A stretch of DNA of 64,000 bases, taken from NCBI RefSeq assembly GCF_023618015.1, contig NZ_JAJKBJ010000005.1, positions 62,001 through 126,000 on the forward strand. The letters are read 5' to 3'. Numbering within the stretch: the first letter of the stretch is position 1; each line of letters opens with the position of its first letter. The DNA is from Legionella maioricensis. GTDB taxonomy: Bacteria > Pseudomonadota > Gammaproteobacteria > Legionellales > Legionellaceae. The position numbers and the translations under genes were made by a program. Of this stretch, positions 9,159 to 18,166 are shown in pieces. The notes under the pieces were generated by a model. That model searched no databases. It had not been told where the DNA came from and worked only from the letters and a program-made list of their open reading frames with translations.

Positions 9159-11402
9159 TTACTTATGCAAGTGCGCATAAACTCCATCCCAGTCTTTAGG
9201 TGGAGGGGTCTTTTTAAAAATTAAAATTCGTTCAAGATAAAGCTGATAGAGATAAAGTTCTGGGTTTTGGGAGTGAAGCTCAGTAAATTTTATTTCGGCA
9301 GCAAGCCAGTTTTGAGCATAATAATCTATTAGCGCTTTATTATATTCTTCCAGTTCATTAAGTATTTCTGGAGAGGCTTCTGAAAGAAGACCCAATGGTT
9401 GATAGATGGTTAATGCGGTTTTTCGACCTTTAACAGAGACCTTATCGATGGCTCGCCAGAGAAAGGTATCAGTTTCGAAGCGAGCAGTATCGTTCGCCAA
9501 GATATCTACTTGATAGAACTTGGTGAGGTCTTGCAAACGAGAGGCCAGATTAACTGTATCTCCAAGCACCGTATAGGCGCGACGAAACTCTGAGCCCATA
9601 TCGCCAACATTCATTAGTCCTGTTGCCAAACCGAGTCCGATATTCACTTGGGGTAAGTTATTTTCTTTCATTTTGGCATTAATTTCTGGCAAGTGCTGGA
9701 AAATGCTAAGAGATGACATAATGGCATTATAGGCATGATGTTCATCAGCGATGGGCGCTCCCCAAAAAGCTACGATCATATCACCCACGTATTTATCAAT
9801 AGTACCGCGATAACTGAAAATGATTTCGGTAATAGGGGTGAAAAACGTATTTAATAAATGTTTCACTCCCACGGCATCCAGGCTTTCACTGATGCTGGTA
9901 AAGTTTCGTATGTCGGCAAATTGCACGGTCATATTAAGGGTTTGGCCTTCCATACTGTATTGTTCTGGGGACTCGATAAGTTCTTTTACATATTGTTCCG
10001 GGACGTATTGGCCGAATAGCTGATTGATTTGGCGTTTTTGTCGCCGTTCTATAATATAAGAGTAGGCATAATTAATCAGGGCTTGAAGAATTATTAGCGT
10101 TATCAATAAGGTTGAAGAAACATAAAAGCTTTTAAATACAAATAACAATAAAGTAGCACTGAAAATTAGAAAGATACTGATTAGCGTGACGAGCAATTTG
10201 CCGAGTATTCCTACAAAAGGAAAAATAAGAGAAAAAAGAACCCCGAAAAAAATTAGCAGAATTATGCCTTGTGGGGTACGCCAGGAATACTCGGATGCTA
10301 ATTGTTGTCCTACTATGCCTTGGACTATATTTCCTACCATTTCAACACCTGGAAACAAAGGAGCAACCGGAGAGTCATGGAGGTCAGCCAGTAATGTCAT
10401 GGACGAGCCGATGATTGCGATTGAACTATCCAGTTCTTTTTTATCTACTTTGTCATGTAAGATGTCTGTTGCTGAATAATAATCCAGAGTACCCGGCCCC
10501 CCAAAAAATGGAATAAGGATTTGACCACGCGAATTGGTCGGAATAAAAGTGCCATCCAGTTGTATGCCATAAATTTTTTGGTCATGGATTAACAGTTCAG
10601 TATTCTCCACCAGGAGATAATTTATTGCTATTTTTAGGGCCAGGCTGGGATATATTTTATTATTGTAACGTGCCAAGACTAGCGCATGTCTCACAATCCC
10701 GTCGGTATCGGGAAAGTTAGTGACAAATCCGGCCTGAGTGGAGGCTTTGAGAAATAAATCCAAGGTGCCGTTGTACCCTTCAAATGTAGATAAAGGAGGC
10801 TGATTTTCCTTAATTGGGATATTGCTTTGATAATTTAGAGGAGGGGGCAGTACTCCCTTCTTTACATCGGTTTCATGTTGAAATAAAAAGCCTAATACGA
10901 CGTTGTGATCTAATAATGTTTGAGCAAAAATTTGATCATTGTCAATTTTAGGCGCAATTGTTTCCAGGGTATACATCAGTTTTTTTTGTTCTGGTGAGGG
11001 TATTGGGTCTAACTGTTCTAGCTTCTTTTTTAGTCCAAGAGCATAATTGACCTCAGCTTCAGACATCACTATGTCCAGACCAATGGTTACTACCCCAGCT
11101 TGTTTCAATTTGGAAACCAAGAGCGCCATTCTATCTCTAGGCCAAGGCCATCTCCCTTCTTTTTGTACAGAGTATTCGTCAATATTAATGATGACCACGC
11201 GTGGATTTTGCTGATGAGAGTGCCAATTCAAGCTGACAAATTGGTCATAAATTTTACCATCCATTTGTTTAATAAAAGTTGAAATAAACGGGATGTTAAA
11301 GAGGGCTACGATAAGTAAAAGAACAGTGCAGAAAAGACCAAGGAAAATCTCTATGAATTGAGTATTCGTCAGTTTAATTCCCAAAGGAAGTTTTCTCGAC
11401 AC
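9159..11402 (-). CDS. CHASE2-domain class III adenylate cyclase
   Basis: A 747-residue membrane receptor cyclase that makes cyclic AMP. One N-terminal transmembrane helix (about residues 16-40) is followed by an extracytoplasmic CHASE2 sensor domain (~45-355) with the IDEYSVQKEGRWPWPR signature. Next comes a cluster of helices (~375-450) and a class III cyclase domain (~490-670). Metal-binding aspartates are present in FADIRNFT (D497) and KYVGDM (D541). The lysine at 537 and the aspartate in LGDTVNLASR are those expected for ATP selectivity, and the transition-state N and R are also present, so it should be active. It is the last gene of a minus-strand group with an outer-membrane-like protein and a FecR protein, an association seen repeatedly for CHASE2 cyclases. 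The ligand is unknown. Confidence 0.9.
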   Translation of the reverse strand: MSRKLPLGIKLTNTQFIEIFLGLFCTVLLLIVALFNIPFISTFIKQMDGKIYDQFVSLNWHSHQQNPRVVIINIDEYSVQKEGRWPWPRDRMALLVSKLKQAGVVTIGLDIVMSEAEVNYALGLKKKLEQLDPIPSPEQKKLMYTLETIAPKIDNDQIFAQTLLDHNVVLGFLFQHETDVKKGVLPPPLNYQSNIPIKENQPPLSTFEGYNGTLDLFLKASTQAGFVTNFPDTDGIVRHALVLARYNNKIYPSLALKIAINYLLVENTELLIHDQKIYGIQLDGTFIPTNSRGQILIPFFGGPGTLDYYSATDILHDKVDKKELDSSIAIIGSSMTLLADLHDSPVAPLFPGVEMVGNIVQGIVGQQLASEYSWRTPQGIILLIFFGVLFSLIFPFVGILGKLLVTLISIFLIFSATLLLFVFKSFYVSSTLLITLIILQALINYAYSYIIERRQKRQINQLFGQYVPEQYVKELIESPEQYSMEGQTLNMTVQFADIRNFTSISESLDAVGVKHLLNTFFTPITEIIFSYRGTIDKYVGDMIVAFWGAPIADEHHAYNAIMSSLSIFQHLPEINAKMKENNLPQVNIGLGLATGLMNVGDMGSEFRRAYTVLGDTVNLASRLQDLTKFYQVDILANDTARFETDTFLWRAIDKVSVKGRKTALTIYQPLGLLSEASPEILNELEEYNKALIDYYAQNWLAAEIKFTELHSQNPELYLYQLYLERILIFKKTPPPKDWDGVYAHLHK

Positions 11403-11487
11403 GAATAATTATCCTTTTTTAAATAAAACCATCAGTTCTGCTTCAGTACACTGCTTCCGAGAAGGGGCTTTACCTCATCCTCAGGCT

Positions 11488-11649
11488 CACTGCCATTGAT
11501 TTAAGAAACGTCATCCAGAGCGAAGCGAAGGATCTCCAAAATGTGGCTCATGCCAATTTCAGGAGAGCCCTCATGCAAACTTCTCGGGATGACGGAAAAG
11601 TGGCTTAAGTCTATGGCAGTGCTCTTCAGGCCGAACGGATCCAGGTAAT
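11488..11649. repeat. Compound palindromic repeat between cyclase and barrel genes
   Basis: The 340-base gap 11403-11742 contains a nested palindrome. Outer arms at 11488-11505 and 11604-11621 (CACTGCCAT against ATGGCAGTG) match at about 15 of 18 positions. Inside are family arms with CGTCATCC at 11509 and GGATGACG at 11587. Immediately after, 11622-11649 is an exact 28-base inverted copy of 54332-54359. No gene is visible in the gap. The element may attenuate or separate transcription of the cyclase gene from the genes upstream of it. Confidence 0.75.
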
Positions 11650-11742
11650 ACCTCGATCTCGACTGTCTCAATTCCCAGCCGTCGAAAAACCAATTTTCAA
11701 CAGCCTCTAATTTAATATAGCTGATTTGAGAGAATTTATCGT

Positions 11743-12735
11743 TTAACTGAATTGATAACTAAAACTTACCAAGGTGTCATTGCTCGTAAAGGTTCCCGCT
11801 GCATTATAGTATTTTTGTTCCAGTCGCAGCGTGAGCTGTTTGAGTTTAAATGAGATACCAGCCCCTATTCTGAATGCATTTTTATTCATTTGCAGTTGGG
11901 GAACTGCGCCGAGAATGTTAGCAATGTTAATCGTTTCGCGACTGTTTTTAAAAGAGGCTACCTGGATTAATCCACCATTAATAAAAGGGGTCATTGCAGG
12001 GGTAAATTTATATCCCAACTCTAAACTTTCTAAAATATAAACCACCTTGTTTGTTAATGGTTTTACTGTTTGAACTGGGATGTCTTGATCGGGATAGGTT
12101 ATATATTTTTTATCAGAAACTACTTGGTTATACAAACCTCCAACGCTTAATTTCGTTGTCATTTTTTTCCAATTGTATTTATATATCCCATTGATACTGG
12201 AAAACCAATTATGATTCACACTATGGGATAGTCCCAGGTGAGGTGTGGGCGTTAATAATGTTTGACTGGATATATTGTTTTGTCCATAGGCACCGGCTAA
12301 ATCGATATAAAAATGTTGATTAAAGGCTTTCAGCAGGTGTCCAAAAAGGGTGTTATTTTTAATGTCCTGTTTTGATAGTATGAGATCAGCAGGAGCTAAG
12401 ACCACCTGAGATTGAACATACGTATCAATCCTGAATAAATAAAGACCTGCGAAAAAATTATGAGCTAACTTAATATGATCTGCTCCGGCAGCATAAAGGT
12501 TTGAGAATCCTTGAAAACGATTAAAATTATCTCCCTGTGTTGAATCAAAATTAAAATCTAAATAAGTATACAAAAATTTGGGAACTATTTGTTTTACAAA
12601 ACCCTTGTTTTTTTCAGAAGAGCTTTTTTTATTCTTCTGCGGCGAATCATTACGCAATAAAGATGAGGAGCCTGCATAGGTAAACGTCCAATTCCATATT
12701 AAAAGAATCGATAGCACTATGGATTGTTTTTTCAT
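11743..12735 (-). CDS. Probable outer-membrane beta-barrel protein linked to the CHASE2 cyclase
   Basis: A 330-residue protein with a signal peptide (about residues 1-22, MKKQSIVLS...TYAG). The mature part alternates polar and aromatic residues in short strands, for example FLYTYLDFNFDST and FRIGAGISFKLKQLTLRLEQKYY, and ends in FSYQFS, a typical terminal barrel strand with C-terminal aromatic residues. No enzyme motif is seen. It lies between the FecR gene (71-base gap) and the CHASE2 cyclase gene on the same strand. The natural reading is an outer-membrane component of the same sensory or envelope system. I do not recognise a named family, so function is inferred from topology and context. 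Confidence 0.65.
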   Translation of the reverse strand: MKKQSIVLSILLIWNWTFTYAGSSSLLRNDSPQKNKKSSSEKNKGFVKQIVPKFLYTYLDFNFDSTQGDNFNRFQGFSNLYAAGADHIKLAHNFFAGLYLFRIDTYVQSQVVLAPADLILSKQDIKNNTLFGHLLKAFNQHFYIDLAGAYGQNNISSQTLLTPTPHLGLSHSVNHNWFSSINGIYKYNWKKMTTKLSVGGLYNQVVSDKKYITYPDQDIPVQTVKPLTNKVVYILESLELGYKFTPAMTPFINGGLIQVASFKNSRETINIANILGAVPQLQMNKNAFRIGAGISFKLKQLTLRLEQKYYNAAGTFTSNDTLVSFSYQFS

Positions 12736-12806
12736 AAATTCCAGGTTCCTTTTTTTCGAGTATCCGCGTTTTACGTTGGTGACTGGTTCATATGAATTAT
12801 TTTTCT

Positions 12807-13619
12807 TTAATGAAAAACGATTTCATTACCATGCTCAGTTTGTAACTCCTCATCACCTATTTCCGGTACAACGAGAGTTGTATCCAATAATCCAACTATT
12901 TCTTCACCACCTGATGGGGGGCTTACGTCTTCAAGACCAACATTTTCTTCCATCCCAACAGCGTCCTCTCCTTCTATCCCTCCGGCTTCTACTTCCGCTG
13001 TCTCTTCGCCTGCCTCGCCTGAATCACCTGCCTCGCCTGAGTCACCTGAATCCTCCGAATCCAGGCTATTGTTTTCGTCTGTCAGATTTACGTCCGGAGG
13101 GAATTGCGCATTGGTAATACCCTGAGGTGTTACCAGAATACTGCTACCTGGGCCGAAAATCGCATCGCCTACTTTCACGTGTCCCTCAGACACATTTACA
13201 TAGGTTTGACGTCTACTTTTCACATCAACAGCATATTTTGTTCCTAGTATTGCAAGAGCCGTCACCGGAGTTTTAAGTGTTTCTTTGGTTTTTCCTGTTG
13301 TTTTTGAAAAAATGACGCCTGTACTTAGCTCCGCTTTAATTTGAACATCCTTTGGATTAGGGGAGTAGGCCAGAATTTTATAATTACTCTTTGGGCCAAT
13401 ATTGACCAGAGTACCATTTAAATACTTGATGTTAGCTTGCGCACCTTCAGAAGTCTGAATTGCATCACCAGGTTCTAGTGAAGAACCGCGGGAGAGGGTA
13501 CGGGTAGTGCCATTGTGGCTAGCAACGACCCTATTCGATGTAGATAATACGGTGGCCACTTTCTGGGCAAAAATATTAGTGGCGGCAAATATAAAACAAA
13601 ATAAAACTAATTTTTTCAT
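12807..13619 (-). CDS. FecR-domain secreted protein with acidic tail
   Basis: A 270-residue protein starting at the ATG at 13619, chosen because a strong AGGGAAGAG ribosome-binding site lies just upstream and a clean signal peptide follows (MKKLVLFCFIFAATNIFAQ). Residues ~20-175 form a FecR domain with the SRGSSLEPGDAIQTSEGAQA, GTLVNIGPKSNYKIL and ALAILGTKYAVDVKS patterns. FecR domains occur in periplasmic signalling and surface proteins. The C-terminal ~90 residues are highly acidic and Gly/Ser/Glu-rich (repeats of DSGEAG), unlike classical FecR anti-sigma regulators, and no N-terminal cytoplasmic anti-sigma segment is present. It is first in the group with the barrel protein and CHASE2 cyclase, and a sensory partnership is likely. 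Confidence 0.8.
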   Translation of the reverse strand: MKKLVLFCFIFAATNIFAQKVATVLSTSNRVVASHNGTTRTLSRGSSLEPGDAIQTSEGAQANIKYLNGTLVNIGPKSNYKILAYSPNPKDVQIKAELSTGVIFSKTTGKTKETLKTPVTALAILGTKYAVDVKSRRQTYVNVSEGHVKVGDAIFGPGSSILVTPQGITNAQFPPDVNLTDENNSLDSEDSGDSGEAGDSGEAGEETAEVEAGGIEGEDAVGMEENVGLEDVSPPSGGEEIVGLLDTTLVVPEIGDEELQTEHGNEIVFH

Positions 13620-13885
13620 ACTCTTCCCTGTTTTGTACTTAAAACACATTCTCCTGTTAAGCACTTTAAGCTTCTTATCAGGCACACTCTATGCTCAGAC
13701 TGAGATTACTCCAAGTAAAGCGGGTACACGCAGGGTTACATACTTGTTTATTCTCTGATATTTATATAAATAACAAAATTTATACGTTGCTAGCTTAAGT
13801 GAACAATAATGTCATTGTCAATATAAATGGACTCCCAAAAAAGGCGCAGTGGGACCCGGTGGTAAAGGGGCTTTCGACGTCTGTT

Positions 13886-14503
13886 CTAAATACCCTCTAT
13901 TTCAATTTCAAAGTGATGTAATAAATTTATTACATCAGGCATGGAGTACTTTCCTTTACGAATATCATTTTCTTTGGGATTGATGTTATAGTTAATGGCC
14001 TCCATAAAATTTGCCGCGTATAGTTTGCTGTGCATGAACAAGCTGTTTTGGAAATCGGTTAATATAAAAATTCCATTGGATAAATCACATCCCCTAAAAT
14101 CGACGTCATGAGCTTTGCATTCTTCAATGATAATTTCTCTCAATTCTAATTCAAAGAAACTCGAGTGGCTTATATTGGATTTATAAATTTTGATTGGGCT
14201 GGTTAAGTTTATATTAGGCCACTTGGCTTGGGTCCAGTTAATTCCAATTAATTTAGATTCATCAAAAACAGTATCAGAAAACGAAGTATATTTAAATTGA
14301 ACAGAACTTAGATTACATAACTTGAACTCACAATCAACAAATTTACAGGAGTGAAACAGTGTTTCAATGAAACTGGATCGGGTAAAGGTGCAATTTTCAA
14401 ATAGTTTATTTTTTAGCTCTGCTGCATCCAGTTTTAAATCTGAAAAGCTAATATCATAAAATTCATCTTGCTGAAAAATGTCAATGTTGATTTTATTATT
14501 CAT
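13886..14503 (-). CDS. Pentapeptide repeat protein (Qnr/McbG-like)
   Basis: A 205-residue protein built of A(D/N)LxF-type pentapeptides. The centre F or L recurs every five residues in stretches such as FENCTFTRSSF, FVDCEFKLCNLSSVQF, then VDFRGCDLSNGIF and SKLYAANF. Such proteins fold as a right-handed quadrilateral beta-helix. The layout resembles Qnr and McbG, including a central break and a C-terminal helix-like segment (MPDVINLLHHFEIEI), and these mimic DNA to protect gyrase. Length is close to the ~215 residues of Qnr. Identity to a true Qnr cannot be established here, and effect on gyrase or quinolones is inference. It appears to be monocistronic. Confidence 0.82.
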   Translation of the reverse strand: MNNKINIDIFQQDEFYDISFSDLKLDAAELKNKLFENCTFTRSSFIETLFHSCKFVDCEFKLCNLSSVQFKYTSFSDTVFDESKLIGINWTQAKWPNINLTSPIKIYKSNISHSSFFELELREIIIEECKAHDVDFRGCDLSNGIFILTDFQNSLFMHSKLYAANFMEAINYNINPKENDIRKGKYSMPDVINLLHHFEIEIEGI

Positions 14504-14601
14504 TAAATTGCTCCAAAAGAATCTGAATTGGAAATTTCTGGGGATGGGCTGATTAGAGCACCCAAAGACATTAATCCGAATTATATTGTATAGAAGATTG
14601 T

Positions 14602-15960
14602 TTAAGTGAATTGTTCAGGGTAGTTATTTCTAATTTTTAATTTAAATCGCCAGAAAAGTAATAGGACACTGACGCTGGCACCTAATACCATTCCCCACCA
14701 AAGGCCTGTTCCATAGAAATTCAAACGAGTTGTTAGCAGGTATCCAATAGGTAAGGCAATACCCCAAAAACTAATAATAGAGATGAGTAAAGTAAAACGA
14801 GTGTCTTTCAACGCGCGCAGGGCACCAAAAAGAGCTATCCTCATGGCTTCAAATAGTTGAAATAGCGCACACACAGATAACAGCTGGGTTGCGAGATGTA
14901 CCAGTTCAAAATTATTAGCATTGCGGACATCAAAATCAATTGAAATTAACGTCGAAGGAATACTCCAATATAAAATGCCTATGATGATCATGAGAAAAGC
15001 AGACAAGCAAATACCAACATAGCAGGCTCGTTCTGCTGACGCTATATCCCGGGCCCCTAATAAATGCCCCATACGTACCGTTACTGCTTGCGCAATAGAG
15101 AAAATGAGCGACATTAAAGTGCCCATGTATTGTAAAACAATTTGATTCGCCGCCAGTAATTGACTGCTTAAAGAACCCATTATTAGCGTTAAGGCGAAGA
15201 AAAATCCTACTTCAACGCAGTACATGAGCCCCATAGGGGTACCTATTTTAAATAATTCCATTACATAAGATTGTTTCGTCGGAGTTAATAAAGAGTGTAG
15301 ATAGGCTCTATATTGTTTGTTAAATACAACATAGGTGGTCAAGAAAAAAAAGGAAATCCAGTAACTGATGGAGGTTCCCCATCCAGCTCCTGCTATTCCA
15401 AGGGAGGGAAATCCGCATTTACCGAAAATAAGCGCGAAGCTCAGAAAAACAGTAAGCGAGACAGAAAGAATGCTAAACACTAAAAGGACTCGTGCATGTC
15501 CTAAACCCACAATAAATTGCAGTAGGGCAAACATTAGGAAATTGGGTAATAGCCCCCACGCCAAGGCGTGCAAATAAGCCTCGGCAAGCTGAACTACAGC
15601 AGGATTTTGTCCGAGTAGCATGAATATAGGGGATAAATTCCAAAATAAAATAAATGAAGGAATGGCCAGTATAATAGCTAGCCATATACCATCTCGCACC
15701 ACTAATGAGATTCCTTCATTGTCTTTTTCCCCATATTTATGGGCAACCAGGATGTTTATGGAGCCTAATATTCCAATGAGGATGACCAGGAAGGTACCGA
15801 ATAACCAGCTAACCAGTGCCCCTGCAGCTAATACTTCAGAACCTAAACGAGCCAAAAATATAGTTTCAAAAAAATAGGTGGAAGATTGAAGCAAACCAGT
15901 CAGGGTAAGAGGTATTGCCAATAGCAACAATGGATAGAAATTTTTTTTGAACAACTTCAT
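14602..15960 (-). CDS. MATE-family multidrug/Na+ antiporter
   Basis: A 452-residue inner-membrane protein with about twelve hydrophobic helices in two similar halves, as in NorM-type MATE transporters, which export cationic drugs in exchange for Na+ or H+. Family-typical segments include LGSEVLAAGALVSWLF near residue 40, EVGFFFALTLIMGSLSS in the second half, and AQAVTVRMGHLLGARD, the repeat-equivalent signature. The ATG at 15960 is preceded by an AAGGTTC stretch. It is separated from the pentapeptide gene by about 100 bases on the same strand. Substrate specificity cannot be read from the sequence. Confidence 0.88.
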   Translation of the reverse strand: MKLFKKNFYPLLLLAIPLTLTGLLQSSTYFFETIFLARLGSEVLAAGALVSWLFGTFLVILIGILGSINILVAHKYGEKDNEGISLVVRDGIWLAIILAIPSFILFWNLSPIFMLLGQNPAVVQLAEAYLHALAWGLLPNFLMFALLQFIVGLGHARVLLVFSILSVSLTVFLSFALIFGKCGFPSLGIAGAGWGTSISYWISFFFLTTYVVFNKQYRAYLHSLLTPTKQSYVMELFKIGTPMGLMYCVEVGFFFALTLIMGSLSSQLLAANQIVLQYMGTLMSLIFSIAQAVTVRMGHLLGARDIASAERACYVGICLSAFLMIIIGILYWSIPSTLISIDFDVRNANNFELVHLATQLLSVCALFQLFEAMRIALFGALRALKDTRFTLLISIISFWGIALPIGYLLTTRLNFYGTGLWWGMVLGASVSVLLLFWRFKLKIRNNYPEQFT

Positions 15961-16045
15961 TAAGAACCTTCCAAAAATAAATAAAGATTATGGGGCAGCG
16001 AATTCCAGTTCAATTGAAATAAATGTTTTCTATAAGTTTTACAAT

Positions 16046-16073
16046 GTAGCCCGGCTGCAAGCCGCCAGGCTAC
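16046..16073. repeat. GTAGCC-type hairpin
   Basis: Inverted arms GTAGCC (16046-16051) and GGCTAC (16068-16073) enclose a second inner pairing (GGCT/AGCC). The element lies between the MATE and GNAT genes on the minus strand. It looks like a small REP-type hairpin; similar ggctac fragments are near 4434 and 60293. Confidence 0.5.
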
Positions 16074-16116
16074 GGTTTTACCCTGGATTTGGGGGCACAT
16101 CATCCTGGTTTTTTTT

Positions 16117-16539
16117 CTAAAGAAGAGGCTTTCTTAGAAAGTAAAAAACCGAGTCTTTTTTAAATCCATGACGTTCAAATTCAATTTTGAAACCTAGTTT
16201 TTTATAAAAACCAAGCGCTTCCCAATCCATAGTATTCACCGTTGCAAAGGTACAGTCTTTTTCTTTTCCAAATTGTTCGGCGGCATGAACCAGTTTTGTG
16301 CCTAAACCCTTATTCCTTAGGTGTTCGATTAACCAGAGTTGATCAATGTACAGGCAACCGTAAAGGTTACAGCCCGAACATCCCCCTAAAATTTTATTTT
16401 GCTCATCACGAATAAAAAAAGTAAAAAAATCAATAGGATTATGACCTTTTACTTGTAGAGCATAGTCCATAATACCCCTGCCCAGCACTTGGAGGTCATC
16501 GGGATTTGGGTTCGTTTCAAATGATATTTGGTAAGTCAT
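16117..16539 (-). CDS. GNAT-family N-acetyltransferase
   Basis: A 140-residue single-domain acetyltransferase that would transfer acetyl from acetyl-CoA to an amine. The acetyl-CoA pyrophosphate-binding motif is LRNKGLGTKL (about residues 76-85), preceded by the beta-4 strand LYIDQLWL. The C-terminal part holds the ALGFYKKLGFK motif common in this fold. The cysteine-rich GGCSGCNLYGC stretch (residues 52-62) just before the core strand is unusual and could bind a metal or form disulfides. The substrate is unknown. It is transcribed divergently from the acylphosphatase gene. Confidence 0.82.
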   Translation of the reverse strand: MTYQISFETNPNPDDLQVLGRGIMDYALQVKGHNPIDFFTFFIRDEQNKILGGCSGCNLYGCLYIDQLWLIEHLRNKGLGTKLVHAAEQFGKEKDCTFATVNTMDWEALGFYKKLGFKIEFERHGFKKDSVFYFLRKPLL

Positions 16540-16669
16540 AGGCGCTTTTAATGGGGAAGTATAAAATTACAACAATAGCAATAATCATTTCATCAGGGAA
16601 TTAGTTTCTGGATTATTTATACCATAGTTTATATTATTGTGTCATAACCCAAATTAATGGAACGTTTCT

Positions 16670-16945
16670 ATGACGCAACAGTTGTGTATGCACTGTTATA
16701 TTTCTGGTAAAGTTCAGGGAGTATGGTTTCGAGCCACTACTAAAGAGCAAGCCGAAAAACTAAACATCAATGGATGGGTGCGTAATTTATCCGATGGTAG
16801 GGTAGAAGTGTTTGCATGTGGGATAGACAGTCAACTGGAGCAATTTTATGACTGGTTAAAACAGGGGCCGCCTCTCGCTAAAGTAAGTGAATGTACTCGT
16901 GAAAATGGACCATGGGAACATTATCCAAGATTTGCTATTTTATAG
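16670..16945 (+). CDS. acyP: Acylphosphatase
   Basis: A 91-residue cytoplasmic enzyme that hydrolyses carboxyl-phosphate bonds such as acetyl phosphate. The two family signatures are complete: GKVQGVWFRATTKEQA near the N-terminus, holding the phosphate-binding loop and catalytic arginine, and GWVRNLSDGRVEV with the catalytic asparagine. Length is the usual ~90 residues. It appears monocistronic. Confidence 0.93.
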   Translation: MTQQLCMHCYISGKVQGVWFRATTKEQAEKLNINGWVRNLSDGRVEVFACGIDSQLEQFYDWLKQGPPLAKVSECTRENGPWEHYPRFAIL

Positions 16946-17140
16946 AGCTAATTATCGTTTGTCTTCTGAGTAGATTCTGTTAGTTATTGCAACCCATTCT
17001 GTACATTTTTTGTTGCTTAGCGCTGAGTATTTATACGTATTGTTGTTATTTGTGTGTGTTTGTATAATAAATGTATCGTTAATCGTAATACAAACATTAC
17101 TAATCTCAGTACTGTTACCAAGTATCAGGAGCATTCTAAC

Positions 17141-17917
17141 ATGAGTCACTATAAACGTATTTTTATTGTCGGACAGACTGGAGCCGGCAAAGCACTGGTT
17201 GCTAAGACCTTAGCTGAAAAACTTGACTGGCAGTTTATTGATGCTGATTTTGGATTGGAATTTAATATTGGGCGTGACTTGAATGAAATACTGGGTAATC
17301 AGGGGAAAGAGGCTTTTTATGAGTGTCAATCTGAAATATTGGCTGCTCTATTGAAAAAAGAGAATATTGTTGTAGCAACTGATGGCAGCATTGCTTGTAG
17401 TGAAAAAAATCGCCAGTTATTATCATCGGAGTTTGTCGTTTTTTTGGATGTCAGTACACCCATTCAAATAGAGCGCACCGCGCGCAATTCGGCGTCACTA
17501 TTACCAATAGCCGATCTTAAGGTATTTTTTGATAAATTCCATAAGGAGCGCGATGGTTTTTATGAAGATCTTAGCAGCATGACTGTTGATAGTGACGACA
17601 GCGCCCTTGAAAAACATGTACTTAGTATTATCGACAGCGTATTAAAGGATAAAGAGGCAAAAACAGTAGACGTCAATTTAACTCTAGATAAAAAAGATTT
17701 AGTGCACTTTCATAAAAAGCTGCACACTCCTGTGCATTTATCTGAGCAGCAGGCTCTATGTCTTAAACTATTGGCCCAAGGAAAAACTTCCAAAGTAATT
17801 GCCCGTGATTTGAAGATTTCTTATCGAACAGTAGAAGGTACTATTGCAAAAACAATGGAGCTTTTGGGCTGTTCTTCTAGTAAGGAGTTGATTGCTTTGT
17901 ATTATGATCGCTCTTAA
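17141..17917 (+). CDS. Shikimate-kinase-like P-loop domain fused to LuxR-type DNA-binding domain
   Basis: A 258-residue protein. The ATG at 17141 has a CAGGAG ribosome-binding site 8-9 bases upstream and is preferred over in-frame sites further up. Residues 1-165 look like shikimate or gluconate kinase: a P-loop GQTGAGKA (11-18), DADFGLE (34-40) and a GKEAFYECQSEIL helix. Key catalytic features are altered: alanine replaces Ser/Thr after the P-loop lysine, tyrosine (Y60) replaces the substrate-binding arginine, and the GGG motif is absent. Residues ~200-258 form a LuxR/FixJ helix-turn-helix (KTSKVIARDLKISYRTVEGTIAKTMELL). The likely role is a transcription factor with a former kinase as its sensing domain. 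This is not the housekeeping aroK. A strong hairpin terminator follows directly. Confidence 0.75.
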   Translation: MSHYKRIFIVGQTGAGKALVAKTLAEKLDWQFIDADFGLEFNIGRDLNEILGNQGKEAFYECQSEILAALLKKENIVVATDGSIACSEKNRQLLSSEFVVFLDVSTPIQIERTARNSASLLPIADLKVFFDKFHKERDGFYEDLSSMTVDSDDSALEKHVLSIIDSVLKDKEAKTVDVNLTLDKKDLVHFHKKLHTPVHLSEQQALCLKLLAQGKTSKVIARDLKISYRTVEGTIAKTMELLGCSSSKELIALYYDRS

Positions 17918-17923
17918 TCCTTG

Positions 17924-17958
17924 AAATAGGCTCCTCTCGGAAAAAGAGGAGCCTATTT
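17924..17958 (+). terminator. Hairpin after the kinase-like/LuxR gene
   Basis: A perfect 14-bp stem (17924-17937 with 17945-17958) around the seven-base loop cggaaaa, seven bases after the stop codon. The right arm ends in TTT, but no long T-tract follows. Confidence 0.75.
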
Positions 17959-18166
17959 GTACTGTCTTTGCACTTTTTGAGGGCCCATGATTTTAGGCCT
18001 TATTTATAGTTGCTAACTCGTGCTTGTAACTCAAAAAAAAGTGATGTTTGAAAAAAATAGAGAAAAAATTATTTCAATACAATGAGTATTAATACTATAA
18101 AAAATGCTTGACCATATAGCAGTTAAAGAATACTTTTAAATCCCCCAATTTATACCGTTGATTCCT

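Noticed and set aside
12719..13117. A 132-codon plus-strand frame rich in Leu/Pro/His opposite the FecR gene tail
   Set aside because: It is the complement of the acidic Gly/Glu repeats in the FecR protein. Composition is artefactual and the minus-strand gene is well supported.
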